Below, one piece after another: positions 1 to 6,102 of a DNA stretch of 6,102 nucleotides (positions within the stretch are counted from its first letter, which is position 1; every line of letters begins with the position of its first letter). The notes below the pieces were generated by a model, which saw only the letters and a program-made list of their open reading frames with translations, did not search any database and had not been told where the DNA came from. The stretch lies in contig QXYA01000162.1 of NCBI GenBank assembly GCA_009887135.1, forward strand, positions 1 to 6,102, given 5' to 3'. A program made the translations under genes and the position numbers. The stretch comes from Candidatus Poseidoniales archaeon. Lineage in GTDB: Archaea > Thermoplasmatota > Poseidoniia > Poseidoniales > Poseidoniaceae.

Positions 1-2
1 TC

Positions 3-1445
3 GGATTAGAAGCAATGGCTATTCCAGATGTTCACGAAGACACAGCAACAATGGGTGCCATGGCAGTCATGCGTTTAATCGACCGAAATGGTATCGATCC
101 ACGAACGATTGGAAGAATGTATTTAGGTACAGAATCCGCTTTAGACGGTGCAAAACCAACTGCAACATACATCCTCGATATGCTTACTCAACGGTATCAA
201 GACCGTTTTGGAGAGGATTGTTTTCGAAACTGCGACGTTGTCGATATGACCTTCGCTTGTATCGGAGCTGTTGACGCCCTTCACACAACACTCGATTGGG
301 CTGCACGCACAACTCCCGAAGATGAGCGAGTTGGAGTTGTTATCTTCTCTGACAATGCAAAATACGATCTTGAATCAAGTGGAGAATACACACAAGGTGC
401 TGGTGGTGGAGCACTTCTTATTCGTCAGAATCCAAGACTCATGGAAATTCCAGATTGCTGGGGCGTCTCAACGACTCCAGTTCATGATTTCTTCAAACCA
501 CGTCGAAACGTTAGTCTTCGAAGTGTGATTACAAACGTCATGCAACTTGCTCAAGAGACTGGACAATCCCTCAAGAACGGCATTGTTGAGCGAATGGTCA
601 AACACCTTCCTGAATCAACAGTTCGTCGTCTGGGAATCTTCGCTCACGGGGAAGAATCTGTCAACGTACATCGGGATGAACCCGTCTTTGATGGTCAATT
701 CTCAAATCGCTGTTACCAGCAAGCTGTCCGTCAGGCGTTTTACAACTTCAGTGAACGGGCAATAAAGCAAAAGCGATGGGACCCTGAACTCGATACTCGC
801 TTTACCCAACAATGGTCTCGAATCATCATGCATTTACCGTATGCGTTCCAAGCAAAACGAATGTTTCCTGATGTCTTTCGACACGATCGAATCGACACGG
901 ACATGTGGCCAAATGTTGTTGAACAGATTGGAGAACAACCAACCAAACCGAGTTCTGATGATCCTGAAGCGATTATTGCATGGGAAAAAGAAATGGATGG
1001 TTATCGAAGAGCAATTTCGAAAACCGATGAATACCTCCAATTCCACAAAGAGCGTATTGAGAAAGGTCAACGAGCTTCAAGCCTGATTGGAAATCAATAC
1101 ACTGGATCTATTTTCCTTGCGCTCATGTCAACGTTTGAATCTGACCTCGAAGACAATTCAAGCCTTGAGGGAGAATTGTTCGGACTCTGTGGATACGGTT
1201 CAGGAGCGAAGGCGAAAGTCTTCGAAGGCAAGGTTGCGCCTCAATGGCGAGAAGTCGTTGCCCGATGGCAACTCTTCGAACGTCTTGCTGGACGTGTTGC
1301 AATCGACGAAATCACCTATGAAAATCTACACAAAGGCTTGCAACAGAACAGTGTTGTTGCTCCACGTGGTGAATTCGCCTTGGTTAACATTAGCGAAGAA
1401 GGCAACGATGAAGGTGCTCGAACCTACAAATGGATTTCACAATAA
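3..1445 (+). CDS. mvaS: Hydroxymethylglutaryl-CoA synthase (5'-truncated by window edge)
   Basis: It condenses acetyl-CoA with acetoacetyl-CoA to give HMG-CoA, the committed entry to the cytosolic mevalonate pathway for isoprenoids (ether-lipid chains if the host is an archaeon). The frame is open from the window edge: GLEA precedes the Met codon at 15 and the text aligns with GQTEMA of bacterial MvaS, so that Met is internal and about 40 N-terminal residues are missing. Numbering from that Met, the catalytic residues of the thiolase-fold family are visible: Glu40 in GTESA, the acyl-accepting Cys82 in FACIGA and His273 in MHLPYAF. The C-terminal GNQYTGSIF (359-367) and GYGSGA (393-398) motifs are also present. 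Two stretches exceed Staphylococcus MvaS by roughly 45-55 residues each, about 163-216 and about 288-345. It is the bacterial/eukaryotic-type enzyme rather than the shorter archaeal form. The next gene is convergent, 25 bp away. Confidence 0.93.
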   Translation, partial: GLEAMAIPDVHEDTATMGAMAVMRLIDRNGIDPRTIGRMYLGTESALDGAKPTATYILDMLTQRYQDRFGEDCFRNCDVVDMTFACIGAVDALHTTLDWAARTTPEDERVGVVIFSDNAKYDLESSGEYTQGAGGGALLIRQNPRLMEIPDCWGVSTTPVHDFFKPRRNVSLRSVITNVMQLAQETGQSLKNGIVERMVKHLPESTVRRLGIFAHGEESVNVHRDEPVFDGQFSNRCYQQAVRQAFYNFSERAIKQKRWDPELDTRFTQQWSRIIMHLPYAFQAKRMFPDVFRHDRIDTDMWPNVVEQIGEQPTKPSSDDPEAIIAWEKEMDGYRRAISKTDEYLQFHKERIEKGQRASSLIGNQYTGSIFLALMSTFESDLEDNSSLEGELFGLCGYGSGAKAKVFEGKVAPQWREVVARWQLFERLAGRVAIDEITYENLHKGLQQNSVVAPRGEFALVNISEEGNDEGARTYKWISQ

Positions 1446-1470
1446 CTCAGTGATTCTATAACACAAGAAA

Positions 1471-2430
1471 TCAATGTTGTTCTGAGAGACCATCAAGCAT
1501 TGCTCTAACCATCTCTTCAAGACCATAGTTTGGAGACCAGTCCCACTCCTTCTTTGCTACAGAACCATCGATGGAATCAGGCCATGAGTCGGCATACTTC
1601 TGGCGAACATCTGGAACGAAATCACATTTGAAACCGTCTACTTCTTGTGAAATGGCGTCAGCCAGTTCTTTAGCGGTAAACGAATGGCAATCGATGTTGT
1701 ATCCTGCTCTTGACGGACCAAGTGCATCACTCTGCGCATCCATTAACATCAGAGTTGCCTTGATCGCATCGTCCATGTACAACATAGGCAGACGTGTATC
1801 GGGCCGAACAAAGCATTCGTAGTAACCATGATTGATTGCAGCAGAGAAGATTTCAACAGCGTAGTCTGTTGTCCCTCCACCTGCTGGCGCCTTGTATGAA
1901 ATAAGCCCAGGATAACGAATACCACGAACATCAATTCCATAGTTGTCCCCGTATTCCTTGGCAAGAGATTCTCCACTTACCTTCGTCTCCCCATAAACGG
2001 TTGTCGGATTCAGATCTGTAACCTGTGGAGCATGTTTTGGAGCATCAGGGCCAAAAACTGCTATCGAAGAAGGTGAGAACACTCGTAATGAACACTTCTT
2101 TGCAGCCTCGAAAACAGATATTGTCCCTCCAACGTTTACTTTTCTGCAGAGTTCAGGGTTTTTTTCACCCGTAGCGGAAAGCAACGCTGCTAAGTGATAT
2201 ACAGTCCCTATATCCTCATCATTGCACAATTTGATGATCGAATCAGTATCCAAAACATCCAAAGTCACATACGGGCCTTTACTGGTTGAATTCTGCTCGT
2301 TAATACTGCGGATATCCGAGGCGATTACTGAAGACGTACCGTGTTTATCTCTCAAAGAGTCGACAAGTTCTGTACCAATCTGACCTAATGCTCCAGTGAC
2401 CAGAATTTTTTTCCCTTTGGCTTCCGACAT
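1471..2430 (-). CDS. L-threonine 3-dehydrogenase, SDR (NAD-dependent epimerase-like) type
   Basis: It is predicted to oxidise L-threonine with NAD+ to 2-amino-3-oxobutanoate, which KBL-type ligase splits to glycine and acetyl-CoA. The 319-residue length is typical of the short-chain threonine dehydrogenases, which are unrelated to the zinc-dependent Tdh. Visible features are the Rossmann GALGQIG (13-19); Asp39 in ASDIR, placed to bind the NAD ribose; the active-site segment FSPSSIAVFGP (118-128); catalytic Tyr146 and Lys150 in YGETK; and the family blocks RYPGLIS (172-178), GGGTTDYAVEIF (184-195) and LPMLYMDDAIKAT (214-226). The last blocks separate it from UDP-galactose epimerases. ATG 2430 is chosen because AAGGAG lies 7 nt upstream and the Rossmann motif follows at the normal distance. 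The gene is divergent from pyrG and convergent with the HMG-CoA synthase gene. Function is predicted with good confidence; no kbl partner is visible. Confidence 0.9.
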   Translation of the reverse strand: MSEAKGKKILVTGALGQIGTELVDSLRDKHGTSSVIASDIRSINEQNSTSKGPYVTLDVLDTDSIIKLCNDEDIGTVYHLAALLSATGEKNPELCRKVNVGGTISVFEAAKKCSLRVFSPSSIAVFGPDAPKHAPQVTDLNPTTVYGETKVSGESLAKEYGDNYGIDVRGIRYPGLISYKAPAGGGTTDYAVEIFSAAINHGYYECFVRPDTRLPMLYMDDAIKATLMLMDAQSDALGPSRAGYNIDCHSFTAKELADAISQEVDGFKCDFVPDVRQKYADSWPDSIDGSVAKKEWDWSPNYGLEEMVRAMLDGLSEQH

Positions 2431-2493
2431 AGTTCATCTCCTTAGCCAATATTGATATGGTATGCGCGACGGCCTAAAAGCCCGTTGATAGAG
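2431..2493. promoter_or_regulatory. Divergent promoter region between the threonine dehydrogenase gene and pyrG
   Basis: Only 63 bp separate the two divergent starts, so both promoters must lie here or reach into the coding regions. An A/T-rich stretch at about 2448-2463 (AATATTGATATGGTAT) could serve as a TATA element for pyrG, about 40 bp before its TTG. TTTTAGG on the minus strand (about 2474-2480) could serve the dehydrogenase, placing initiation near 2451 just ahead of its Shine-Dalgarno. A perfect 8-bp palindrome, CAATATTG, sits at 2447-2454 and could be a small operator. The positions are seen in the sequence; the promoter roles are inference. Confidence 0.35.
2438..2443 (-). promoter_or_regulatory. 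Shine-Dalgarno site of the threonine dehydrogenase gene
   Basis: Read on the minus strand the bases are AAGGAG, followed by ATGAACT and the ATG at 2430, a spacing of 7 nt. This is a strong ribosome-binding site and fixes the start of the dehydrogenase. It also implies a leadered transcript starting upstream of 2443. Confidence 0.7.
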
Positions 2494-4116
2494 TTGAAGT
2501 ACGTAATTGTCAGCGGAGGAGTGCTCAGTGGATTGGGCAAAGGTGTCACTGCAAGTAGCATTGGCGTCCTCATGAAAAGCGCTGGACTGCGAGTAACTTC
2601 TGTCAAAATAGATCCGTATCTTAACAGCGATGCAGGAACAATGAGCCCGTTTGAACACGGAGAAGTCTTTGTTTTGGACGACGGCGGCGAGGTAGATTTG
2701 GACCTCGGCAACTATGAACGATTCCTCGACCTCAATCTTGCTCGCGATAATAATCTCACAACAGGAAAAATTTACTCCAAGGTCATTGAAGCTGAACGTC
2801 GAGGCGATTATCTCGGTAAAACCGTTCAAGTGATCCCGCATGTGACTGATGCAGTACAAGACTGGATTGAGGATGTTGCAAAGCGTCCTGCAGATGGAAG
2901 TGACCTTTCTCCAGACGTATGCATTGTTGAACTGGGTGGTACTGTTGGTGATATTGAAAGTGCACCATACTTGGAAGCATTACGACAATTCCAATTCCGT
3001 GCTGGTAGAGAGAACGTCATCTTCGTTCACGTTTCACTCGTACCGGTGATGGGGCCTGTCGGTGAACAAAAAACAAAGCCTACACAACACACCGTCAAGG
3101 AATTAATGGGATTAGGAATCACTCCAGATGTTCTTGTTTGCCGTTCAAGTAAGCCATTAACACAGGAAACTCGAGACAAACTCGCTGCATTCTGCCATGT
3201 GGATTCCAAAGCTGTCTTTTCGACTCACGATGTCCCTAACATCTACCATGTACCCTTGATGCTTGAAGAGCAGGGTTTCTGTAATATCCTAGATATTGAT
3301 TGCAATAAAACAGAGATCCTATCCAATTGGAGAAAGATGGCGCATCATCTTGACCAACTGGAAGAAGAAGTCCATATTGCAATGGTTGGAAAATACACCG
3401 GCCTTTCTGATGCGTATTTGTCTGTCATCAAATCTCTCCAACATGCAGCAATTGCAGTTGATAGGAAACTCCGTATCGATTGGATTGAAGCGAGCGATCT
3501 CGAAGGAAACAACGATTCTGAAGCATGGTCTCTTCTCAAGAACGCTCACGGCATCCTTGTCCCTGGTGGATTTGGAGACCGTGGTATCGAAGGAAAGATT
3601 CTAGCAGCACAATATGCTCGAGAAAGCAACGTTCCATACCTTGGAATCTGCCTAGGATTGCAAGTAGCAACCATCGAATTCTGTCGAAATGTCTTGGGGA
3701 TAAACGATGCAACATCAACTGAATTTGAACCCGATGCAGCAAATCCTGCTGTCATCTTCATGCCTGAAATCTCCAAGACCCATCTCGGAGGAACAATGCG
3801 TCTTGGTTCTCGACCAACCATCTTCCAAGTGGATGATTGTGTAACACGTCGACTCTATGGTGGAGTAGCACAGGTGGATGAACGACATCGACATCGTTAC
3901 GAAATTAATCCCGATCTTGTTGAACAAATTGAACAAGCAGGGTTGAAATTTGTCGGAAAAGACGAGAGTGGACAACGCTGCGAAATCTTTGAACTCGATA
4001 GCCATCCATTCTTTGTTGGTGTTCAGTATCATCCTGAATTCAAATCAAGGCCTGGACGGCCAAGTCCGCCGTTCCTTGGGCTACTTCTCGCCTCAAGTGG
4101 ACAAGAATTGCCTTAA
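2494..4116 (+). CDS. pyrG: CTP synthase (glutamine-hydrolysing), eukaryote-like sequence
   Basis: It makes CTP from UTP using ATP and glutamine, the last step of de novo pyrimidine nucleotide synthesis. The start is taken at TTG 2494, which gives MKYVIVSGGV, the normal family N-terminus, and 540 residues (E. coli PyrG has 545). The frame opens at TTG 2452, but that adds 14 unconserved residues, and the first in-frame ATG (2572) lies beyond the P-loop. The synthase domain shows the P-loop GGVLSGLGKG (8-17), DLDLGNYERF (68-77), VELGGTVGDIE with the probable metal ligand Glu146, and KTKPTQ (193-198) for nucleotide binding and CTP feedback. The class I glutaminase domain (about 293-535) shows oxyanion loop GGFGDRG (358-364), nucleophile Cys386 in GICLGLQ, and His513/Glu515 in HPEF. 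Signatures such as VLDDGGEVDLDLGNYERF and SRPGRPSPPFLGLLLA resemble animal CTPS more than E. coli PyrG. No clear Shine-Dalgarno precedes the TTG. Confidence 0.96.
   Translation: MKYVIVSGGVLSGLGKGVTASSIGVLMKSAGLRVTSVKIDPYLNSDAGTMSPFEHGEVFVLDDGGEVDLDLGNYERFLDLNLARDNNLTTGKIYSKVIEAERRGDYLGKTVQVIPHVTDAVQDWIEDVAKRPADGSDLSPDVCIVELGGTVGDIESAPYLEALRQFQFRAGRENVIFVHVSLVPVMGPVGEQKTKPTQHTVKELMGLGITPDVLVCRSSKPLTQETRDKLAAFCHVDSKAVFSTHDVPNIYHVPLMLEEQGFCNILDIDCNKTEILSNWRKMAHHLDQLEEEVHIAMVGKYTGLSDAYLSVIKSLQHAAIAVDRKLRIDWIEASDLEGNNDSEAWSLLKNAHGILVPGGFGDRGIEGKILAAQYARESNVPYLGICLGLQVATIEFCRNVLGINDATSTEFEPDAANPAVIFMPEISKTHLGGTMRLGSRPTIFQVDDCVTRRLYGGVAQVDERHRHRYEINPDLVEQIEQAGLKFVGKDESGQRCEIFELDSHPFFVGVQYHPEFKSRPGRPSPPFLGLLLASSGQELP
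4113..4116. other. Overlapping convergent stop codons in a TTAA palindrome
   Basis: The pyrG stop TAA occupies 4114-4116 on the plus strand and the NAD kinase stop TAA occupies 4113-4115 on the minus strand. The self-complementary TTAA therefore ends both genes. No intergenic space exists for a terminator, so each transcript must end inside the other's 3' coding region. Confidence 0.9.
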
Positions 4117-5255
4117 GATTCGAGGATACGAATGACTCGTGTCGTTCGATAGCCTTGTAATAATTTTATGAAACGACGCTGTTGATATTCTTCATCGAGT
4201 GAAGGATCGCCTGTATCAATACGAACACTGGATAGGCCAAGAAGCTTTGACGGAGTTGCAACTCCAAGGATCGATTCAAACCCAATGGCTCGAAGAACAT
4301 CTGGAGAGAGTTGCAAGTTGCCTCGACCAATAAGGAATCCTTGACCGCCCATTGGGGATAAGAGAAGAATACGAGGTCCTTCGTATCCTACAAGATGATG
4401 CAACAATTGTTGTTCATTCAAATCAGAATGGATTGTTCCTTTGTGTTGAATATCGATTCCAAGTAGCGTTAATTCCACGTTTAGATGCTCTCCCATTCTT
4501 CGCAGTGTACCTCCGCTACCCCAGATGACCATCAGTTCAGGTTCATCGTCGATCAAGTTCCCGATATGATTGGCTAATCCTTCGATTGTATCGGATTCAG
4601 AAGCACGCTCAACTTGTTCCTTTGCTCCTTGCATGAATCGAGGACTTGAGGGGGTCCAAGCCTCTCCATACATGCGAACCTTCCATTCACCTTTCTGATA
4701 GGTTTCCTCGTCCAAGTCCATGACTTCTGTAATGGCCACCATCAAATCGCCTTGAAGAAAAGCGAGTAATACTTCGGCCGAGGCTTTGGGAGTGGTTGCA
4801 AAGCAACCAGAATGCATCTTTACACCGCCAGGAACGCCAATCAATGGCGTTTCATTCCCATCAAGGGCGTTGACGATATCTCTGGTAGTCCCATCGCCTC
4901 CAGCGTAGAGAATCACATCTACCTCAGATTCCAGAAGATCCTGGACAAGATGAGATGTATCTTGGGCTGTTGATTCAGTTGGAGATTCTTTTCGCTGTTC
5001 ATATTCAAACCCATCAAGCCAATCACCACCCATGCGTCCAGACCATGCAACGATAGTGGGGGATACACCAATTCGGTTCAAACTGGAAGCAAGAAGTTCC
5101 TTGAAGTTAGAAATACATTGTTGCATTCGAGGTCCTGCACGATCGACTGCTCCTGCTTCACGGGCTTCTTTAGCACGACCATCGCTTCCTTTGAAGCCAA
5201 GACGGCCGCCAAGTCCAGCATCAGGATTGACGACAATACCGATACGCATATCCAT
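4113..5255 (-). CDS. Predicted ATP-NAD kinase, COG3199 family
   Basis: It is a member of the NAD kinase/diacylglycerol kinase superfamily, predicted to phosphorylate NAD to NADP in the cytosol with ATP or polyphosphate. ATG 5255 gives MDMRIGIVVNPDAG and 380 residues and has GAGGGG 9 nt upstream; ATG 5249 (MRIGIV) is nearly as good, and the frame extends to TTG 5318 with unconserved residues. Visible blocks are VNPDAGLGGRLGFKGSDG (9-26), the superfamily signature GGDGT (119-123), GVPGGVKMHSGCFA (140-153), EVMDLDE (177-183), the glycine-rich WGSGGT (245-250), PMGGQGFLIGRGNLQ (301-315), and a C-terminal RIDTGDPSLD (345-354). This order is typical of COG3199 rather than the shorter classical NadK. 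A polar, poorly conserved-looking stretch lies at about 80-105. No membrane segment is seen. It converges on pyrG with overlapping stops. Polyphosphate use and true NAD specificity are not visible in the sequence. Confidence 0.88.
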   Translation of the reverse strand: MDMRIGIVVNPDAGLGGRLGFKGSDGRAKEAREAGAVDRAGPRMQQCISNFKELLASSLNRIGVSPTIVAWSGRMGGDWLDGFEYEQRKESPTESTAQDTSHLVQDLLESEVDVILYAGGDGTTRDIVNALDGNETPLIGVPGGVKMHSGCFATTPKASAEVLLAFLQGDLMVAITEVMDLDEETYQKGEWKVRMYGEAWTPSSPRFMQGAKEQVERASESDTIEGLANHIGNLIDDEPELMVIWGSGGTLRRMGEHLNVELTLLGIDIQHKGTIHSDLNEQQLLHHLVGYEGPRILLLSPMGGQGFLIGRGNLQLSPDVLRAIGFESILGVATPSKLLGLSSVRIDTGDPSLDEEYQQRRFIKLLQGYRTTRVIRILES

Positions 5256-5363
5256 ACGGAGTCGCCCCTCATTTTCAATCATTGCTCCTAGGCAAGGGAA
5301 GAAATGAGCTGAACACAATGCAAGAAACCGATGTATTGAAGTTCTCTAAAGCGATGGGAATAC
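5256..5363. promoter_or_regulatory. Divergent intergenic region between the NAD kinase gene and the acidic ORF
   Basis: These 108 bp separate the two divergent genes and should hold both promoters. GAGGGG, read on the minus strand at about 5265-5270, is the likely ribosome-binding site of the kinase. On the plus strand GGGA at 5356-5359 is at best a weak ribosome-binding site for the ATG at 5364. I see no convincing TATA element, hairpin or repeat here. The start of the kinase is the main uncertainty in the boundary. Confidence 0.35.
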
Positions 5364-5657
5364 ATGGTCAAAGAGTCAGCACCTGACGAAATCGTTCTCG
5401 ATGACATCATGAAAGAAGGTATGAAAAATATCGGAAAAGGAGAAGCAGCCCCTGTAAATGAAGAGGCTGTAGTCGAAGAACCTCAGGAGGAAGCGAGCGA
5501 TAATCCCCAATTTGGTTTCAAACTTGAACCTGTTCAAGCAGAAGAAGAATTTGTTGTTGCTCCAGAAAAAGAGGAAGAAGAAGTTCCAAAGAAGGAACAA
5601 GTTATTCTCGATAAGCCGTCACAAAGTATGGATGATGACATCATCGTTGAATGGTGA
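5364..5657 (+). CDS. Small, highly acidic protein of unknown function
   Basis: I do not recognise this 97-residue protein. By count it holds 21 Glu and 8 Asp against 9 Lys and no Arg, His or Cys, a net charge near -20. The middle (about 28-75) is low-complexity, rich in Glu, Val, Ala and Pro, and looks disordered. The ends look more informative: residues 8-20 (DEIVLDDIMKEGM) could form a short amphipathic helix, and the tail ends in SMDDDIIVEW with a terminal Trp, like a short docking motif. No signal peptide or membrane segment is seen. ATG 5364 is the only Met start, since an in-frame stop lies at 5337-5339. It lies 56 bp upstream of thrS on the same strand, so co-transcription is plausible. 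It is judged a real gene because it fills an otherwise empty gap between well-supported genes and ends cleanly before thrS. Binding to basic proteins or nucleic-acid machinery would be a guess. Confidence 0.65.
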   Translation: MVKESAPDEIVLDDIMKEGMKNIGKGEAAPVNEEAVVEEPQEEASDNPQFGFKLEPVQAEEEFVVAPEKEEEEVPKKEQVILDKPSQSMDDDIIVEW

Positions 5658-5702
5658 ATTTAATCGGCGGATTCATGAATGGGACCGTCGACGAGGGAAT
5701 AC

Positions 5703-5706
5703 GAGG
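5703..5706 (+). promoter_or_regulatory. Shine-Dalgarno site of thrS
   Basis: GAGG lies 7 nt before the ATG at 5714. It supports this start over the in-frame upstream ATGs at 5651 and 5675, which would add 21 or 13 residues unlike any usual ThrRS N-terminus. Confidence 0.55.
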
Positions 5707-5713
5707 CGTATCT

Positions 5714-6102
5714 ATGTCGATGGTCAATGTAACCCTGCCTGACGGAACAGTCAACGAATATGCAGCAGGAATTACGGCTGGTGAAGTCGTTATTGATGCT
5801 TTAGGAAAGAAGCATGGATGTCTAGCAGCACGTATTGACGGTGTTGAGCGAGACTTCTCTGCATCTCTTGATAGCGACTGCAACGTAGAAGGCATCCTCG
5901 CCTCCAGTAATGAAGGAATTCATATCCTTCGACACAGTGCTGCTCACTTGCTTGCTCAAGCAGTTATGGAGATCTATCCTGATGCAAAACCAACCATTGG
6001 GCCTGCAATAGATCGTGGATTCTACTATGACTTTGCTATGGAACCGATTGCAGTAAGCGACCTTAAGGCCATTGAGAAGAAGATGCATGAACTTGCACGA
6101 CG
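5714..6102 (+). CDS. thrS: Threonyl-tRNA synthetase, N-terminal part (truncated by window end)
   Basis: This class II synthetase charges tRNA-Thr with threonine in the cytosol. Only 129 codons are in the window. ATG 5714 gives MSMVNVTLPDGTVNEYAAG, the normal start of the TGS domain (about 1-62); ATG 5720 is an alternative two codons in. The N2 editing domain follows, with HILRHSAAHLLAQAV (70-84) carrying the HxxxH pair His74/His78, equivalent to E. coli His73/His77 that help hydrolyse Ser-tRNA-Thr. Next comes KPTIGPAIDRGFYYDF (92-107), a block strongly conserved in bacterial and eukaryotic ThrRS. The catalytic and anticodon-binding domains lie beyond the window. This is the bacterial/eukaryotic architecture, not the archaeal one with a D-aminoacyl-tRNA deacylase-like editing domain. 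It follows the acidic ORF by 56 bp on the same strand. Confidence 0.95.
   Translation, partial: MSMVNVTLPDGTVNEYAAGITAGEVVIDALGKKHGCLAARIDGVERDFSASLDSDCNVEGILASSNEGIHILRHSAAHLLAQAVMEIYPDAKPTIGPAIDRGFYYDFAMEPIAVSDLKAIEKKMHELAR

Noticed and set aside
1087..1461. A 124-codon plus-strand frame inside the end of the HMG-CoA synthase gene.
   Set aside because: It overlaps conserved HMG-CoA synthase sequence in another frame and its product resembles nothing known.
1446..1470. A possible terminator in the 25-bp gap between the convergent HMG-CoA synthase and threonine dehydrogenase genes.
   Set aside because: There is no clear hairpin or long T-run on either strand, so I cannot support it.
2452..2493. 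A longer pyrG starting at TTG 2452 with 14 extra residues.
   Set aside because: The added residues are not part of the CTP synthase family; MKYVIVSGG from TTG 2494 matches the usual N-terminus.
2434..2859. A 141-codon open frame on the minus strand, opposite the start of pyrG.
   Set aside because: It lies almost wholly inside pyrG, whose protein is unmistakable; the translation shows no recognisable domain. It is an antisense shadow.
3715..4032. A 105-codon minus-strand frame opposite the glutaminase domain of pyrG.
   Set aside because: It is antisense to strongly conserved CTP synthase codons, with no supporting motif.
5519..5610. A purine-rich GAA-repeat-like stretch that might be a DNA repeat.
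   Set aside because: It is explained by Glu/Lys codons in the acidic protein and has no regular repeat unit.
5651..5713. A ThrRS start at ATG 5651 overlapping the stop of the acidic ORF (ATGGTGA), suggesting translational coupling.
   Set aside because: The extra 21 residues do not resemble a TGS N-terminus, and ATG 5714 has GAGG at ideal spacing. Coupling remains possible but is not needed.

Overview
The window is a compact, intron-free prokaryotic segment holding six protein-coding genes on both strands, with gaps of roughly 25-110 bp. The best guess for the source is a marine archaeon of the Thermoplasmatota (Marine Group II / Poseidoniales type). That is an inference from gene content: a mevalonate-pathway HMG-CoA synthase, an SDR-type threonine dehydrogenase of the kind known from Thermoplasma and some bacteria, a COG3199-type predicted NAD kinase, a TTG start, and a eukaryote-like CTP synthase. 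No rRNA or ribosomal protein gene is present to settle it, and a bacterium with a mixed gene repertoire is not excluded.

Layout from left to right: (1) the 3' part of an HMG-CoA synthase gene (+), missing about 40 N-terminal codons at the window edge; (2) an L-threonine 3-dehydrogenase gene (-), convergent with it across about 25 bp; (3) a 63-bp divergent promoter region; (4) pyrG, CTP synthase (+), best started at TTG 2494; (5) a predicted ATP-NAD kinase gene (-), whose stop codon overlaps the pyrG stop in a shared TTAA; (6) a divergent intergenic region of about 108 bp; (7) a 97-residue, extremely acidic protein of unknown function (+); (8) the first 129 codons of threonyl-tRNA synthetase (+), cut by the window end.

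The genes are housekeeping metabolism: isoprenoid precursor synthesis, threonine breakdown, pyrimidine nucleotide synthesis, NADP synthesis and tRNA charging. They do not form one pathway. Loose links are possible: threonine is used by both the dehydrogenase and ThrRS; mevalonate-derived lipids and CTP meet in CDP-activated lipid synthesis; NADPH is used by HMG-CoA reductase. Because strands alternate, at most the acidic ORF and thrS could form an operon here.

I found no mobile element, CRISPR array, tRNA or phage gene, and no convincing new multi-gene system. The points most worth following are the eukaryote-type CTP synthase, the enlarged HMG-CoA synthase, and the uncharacterised acidic protein just upstream of thrS.
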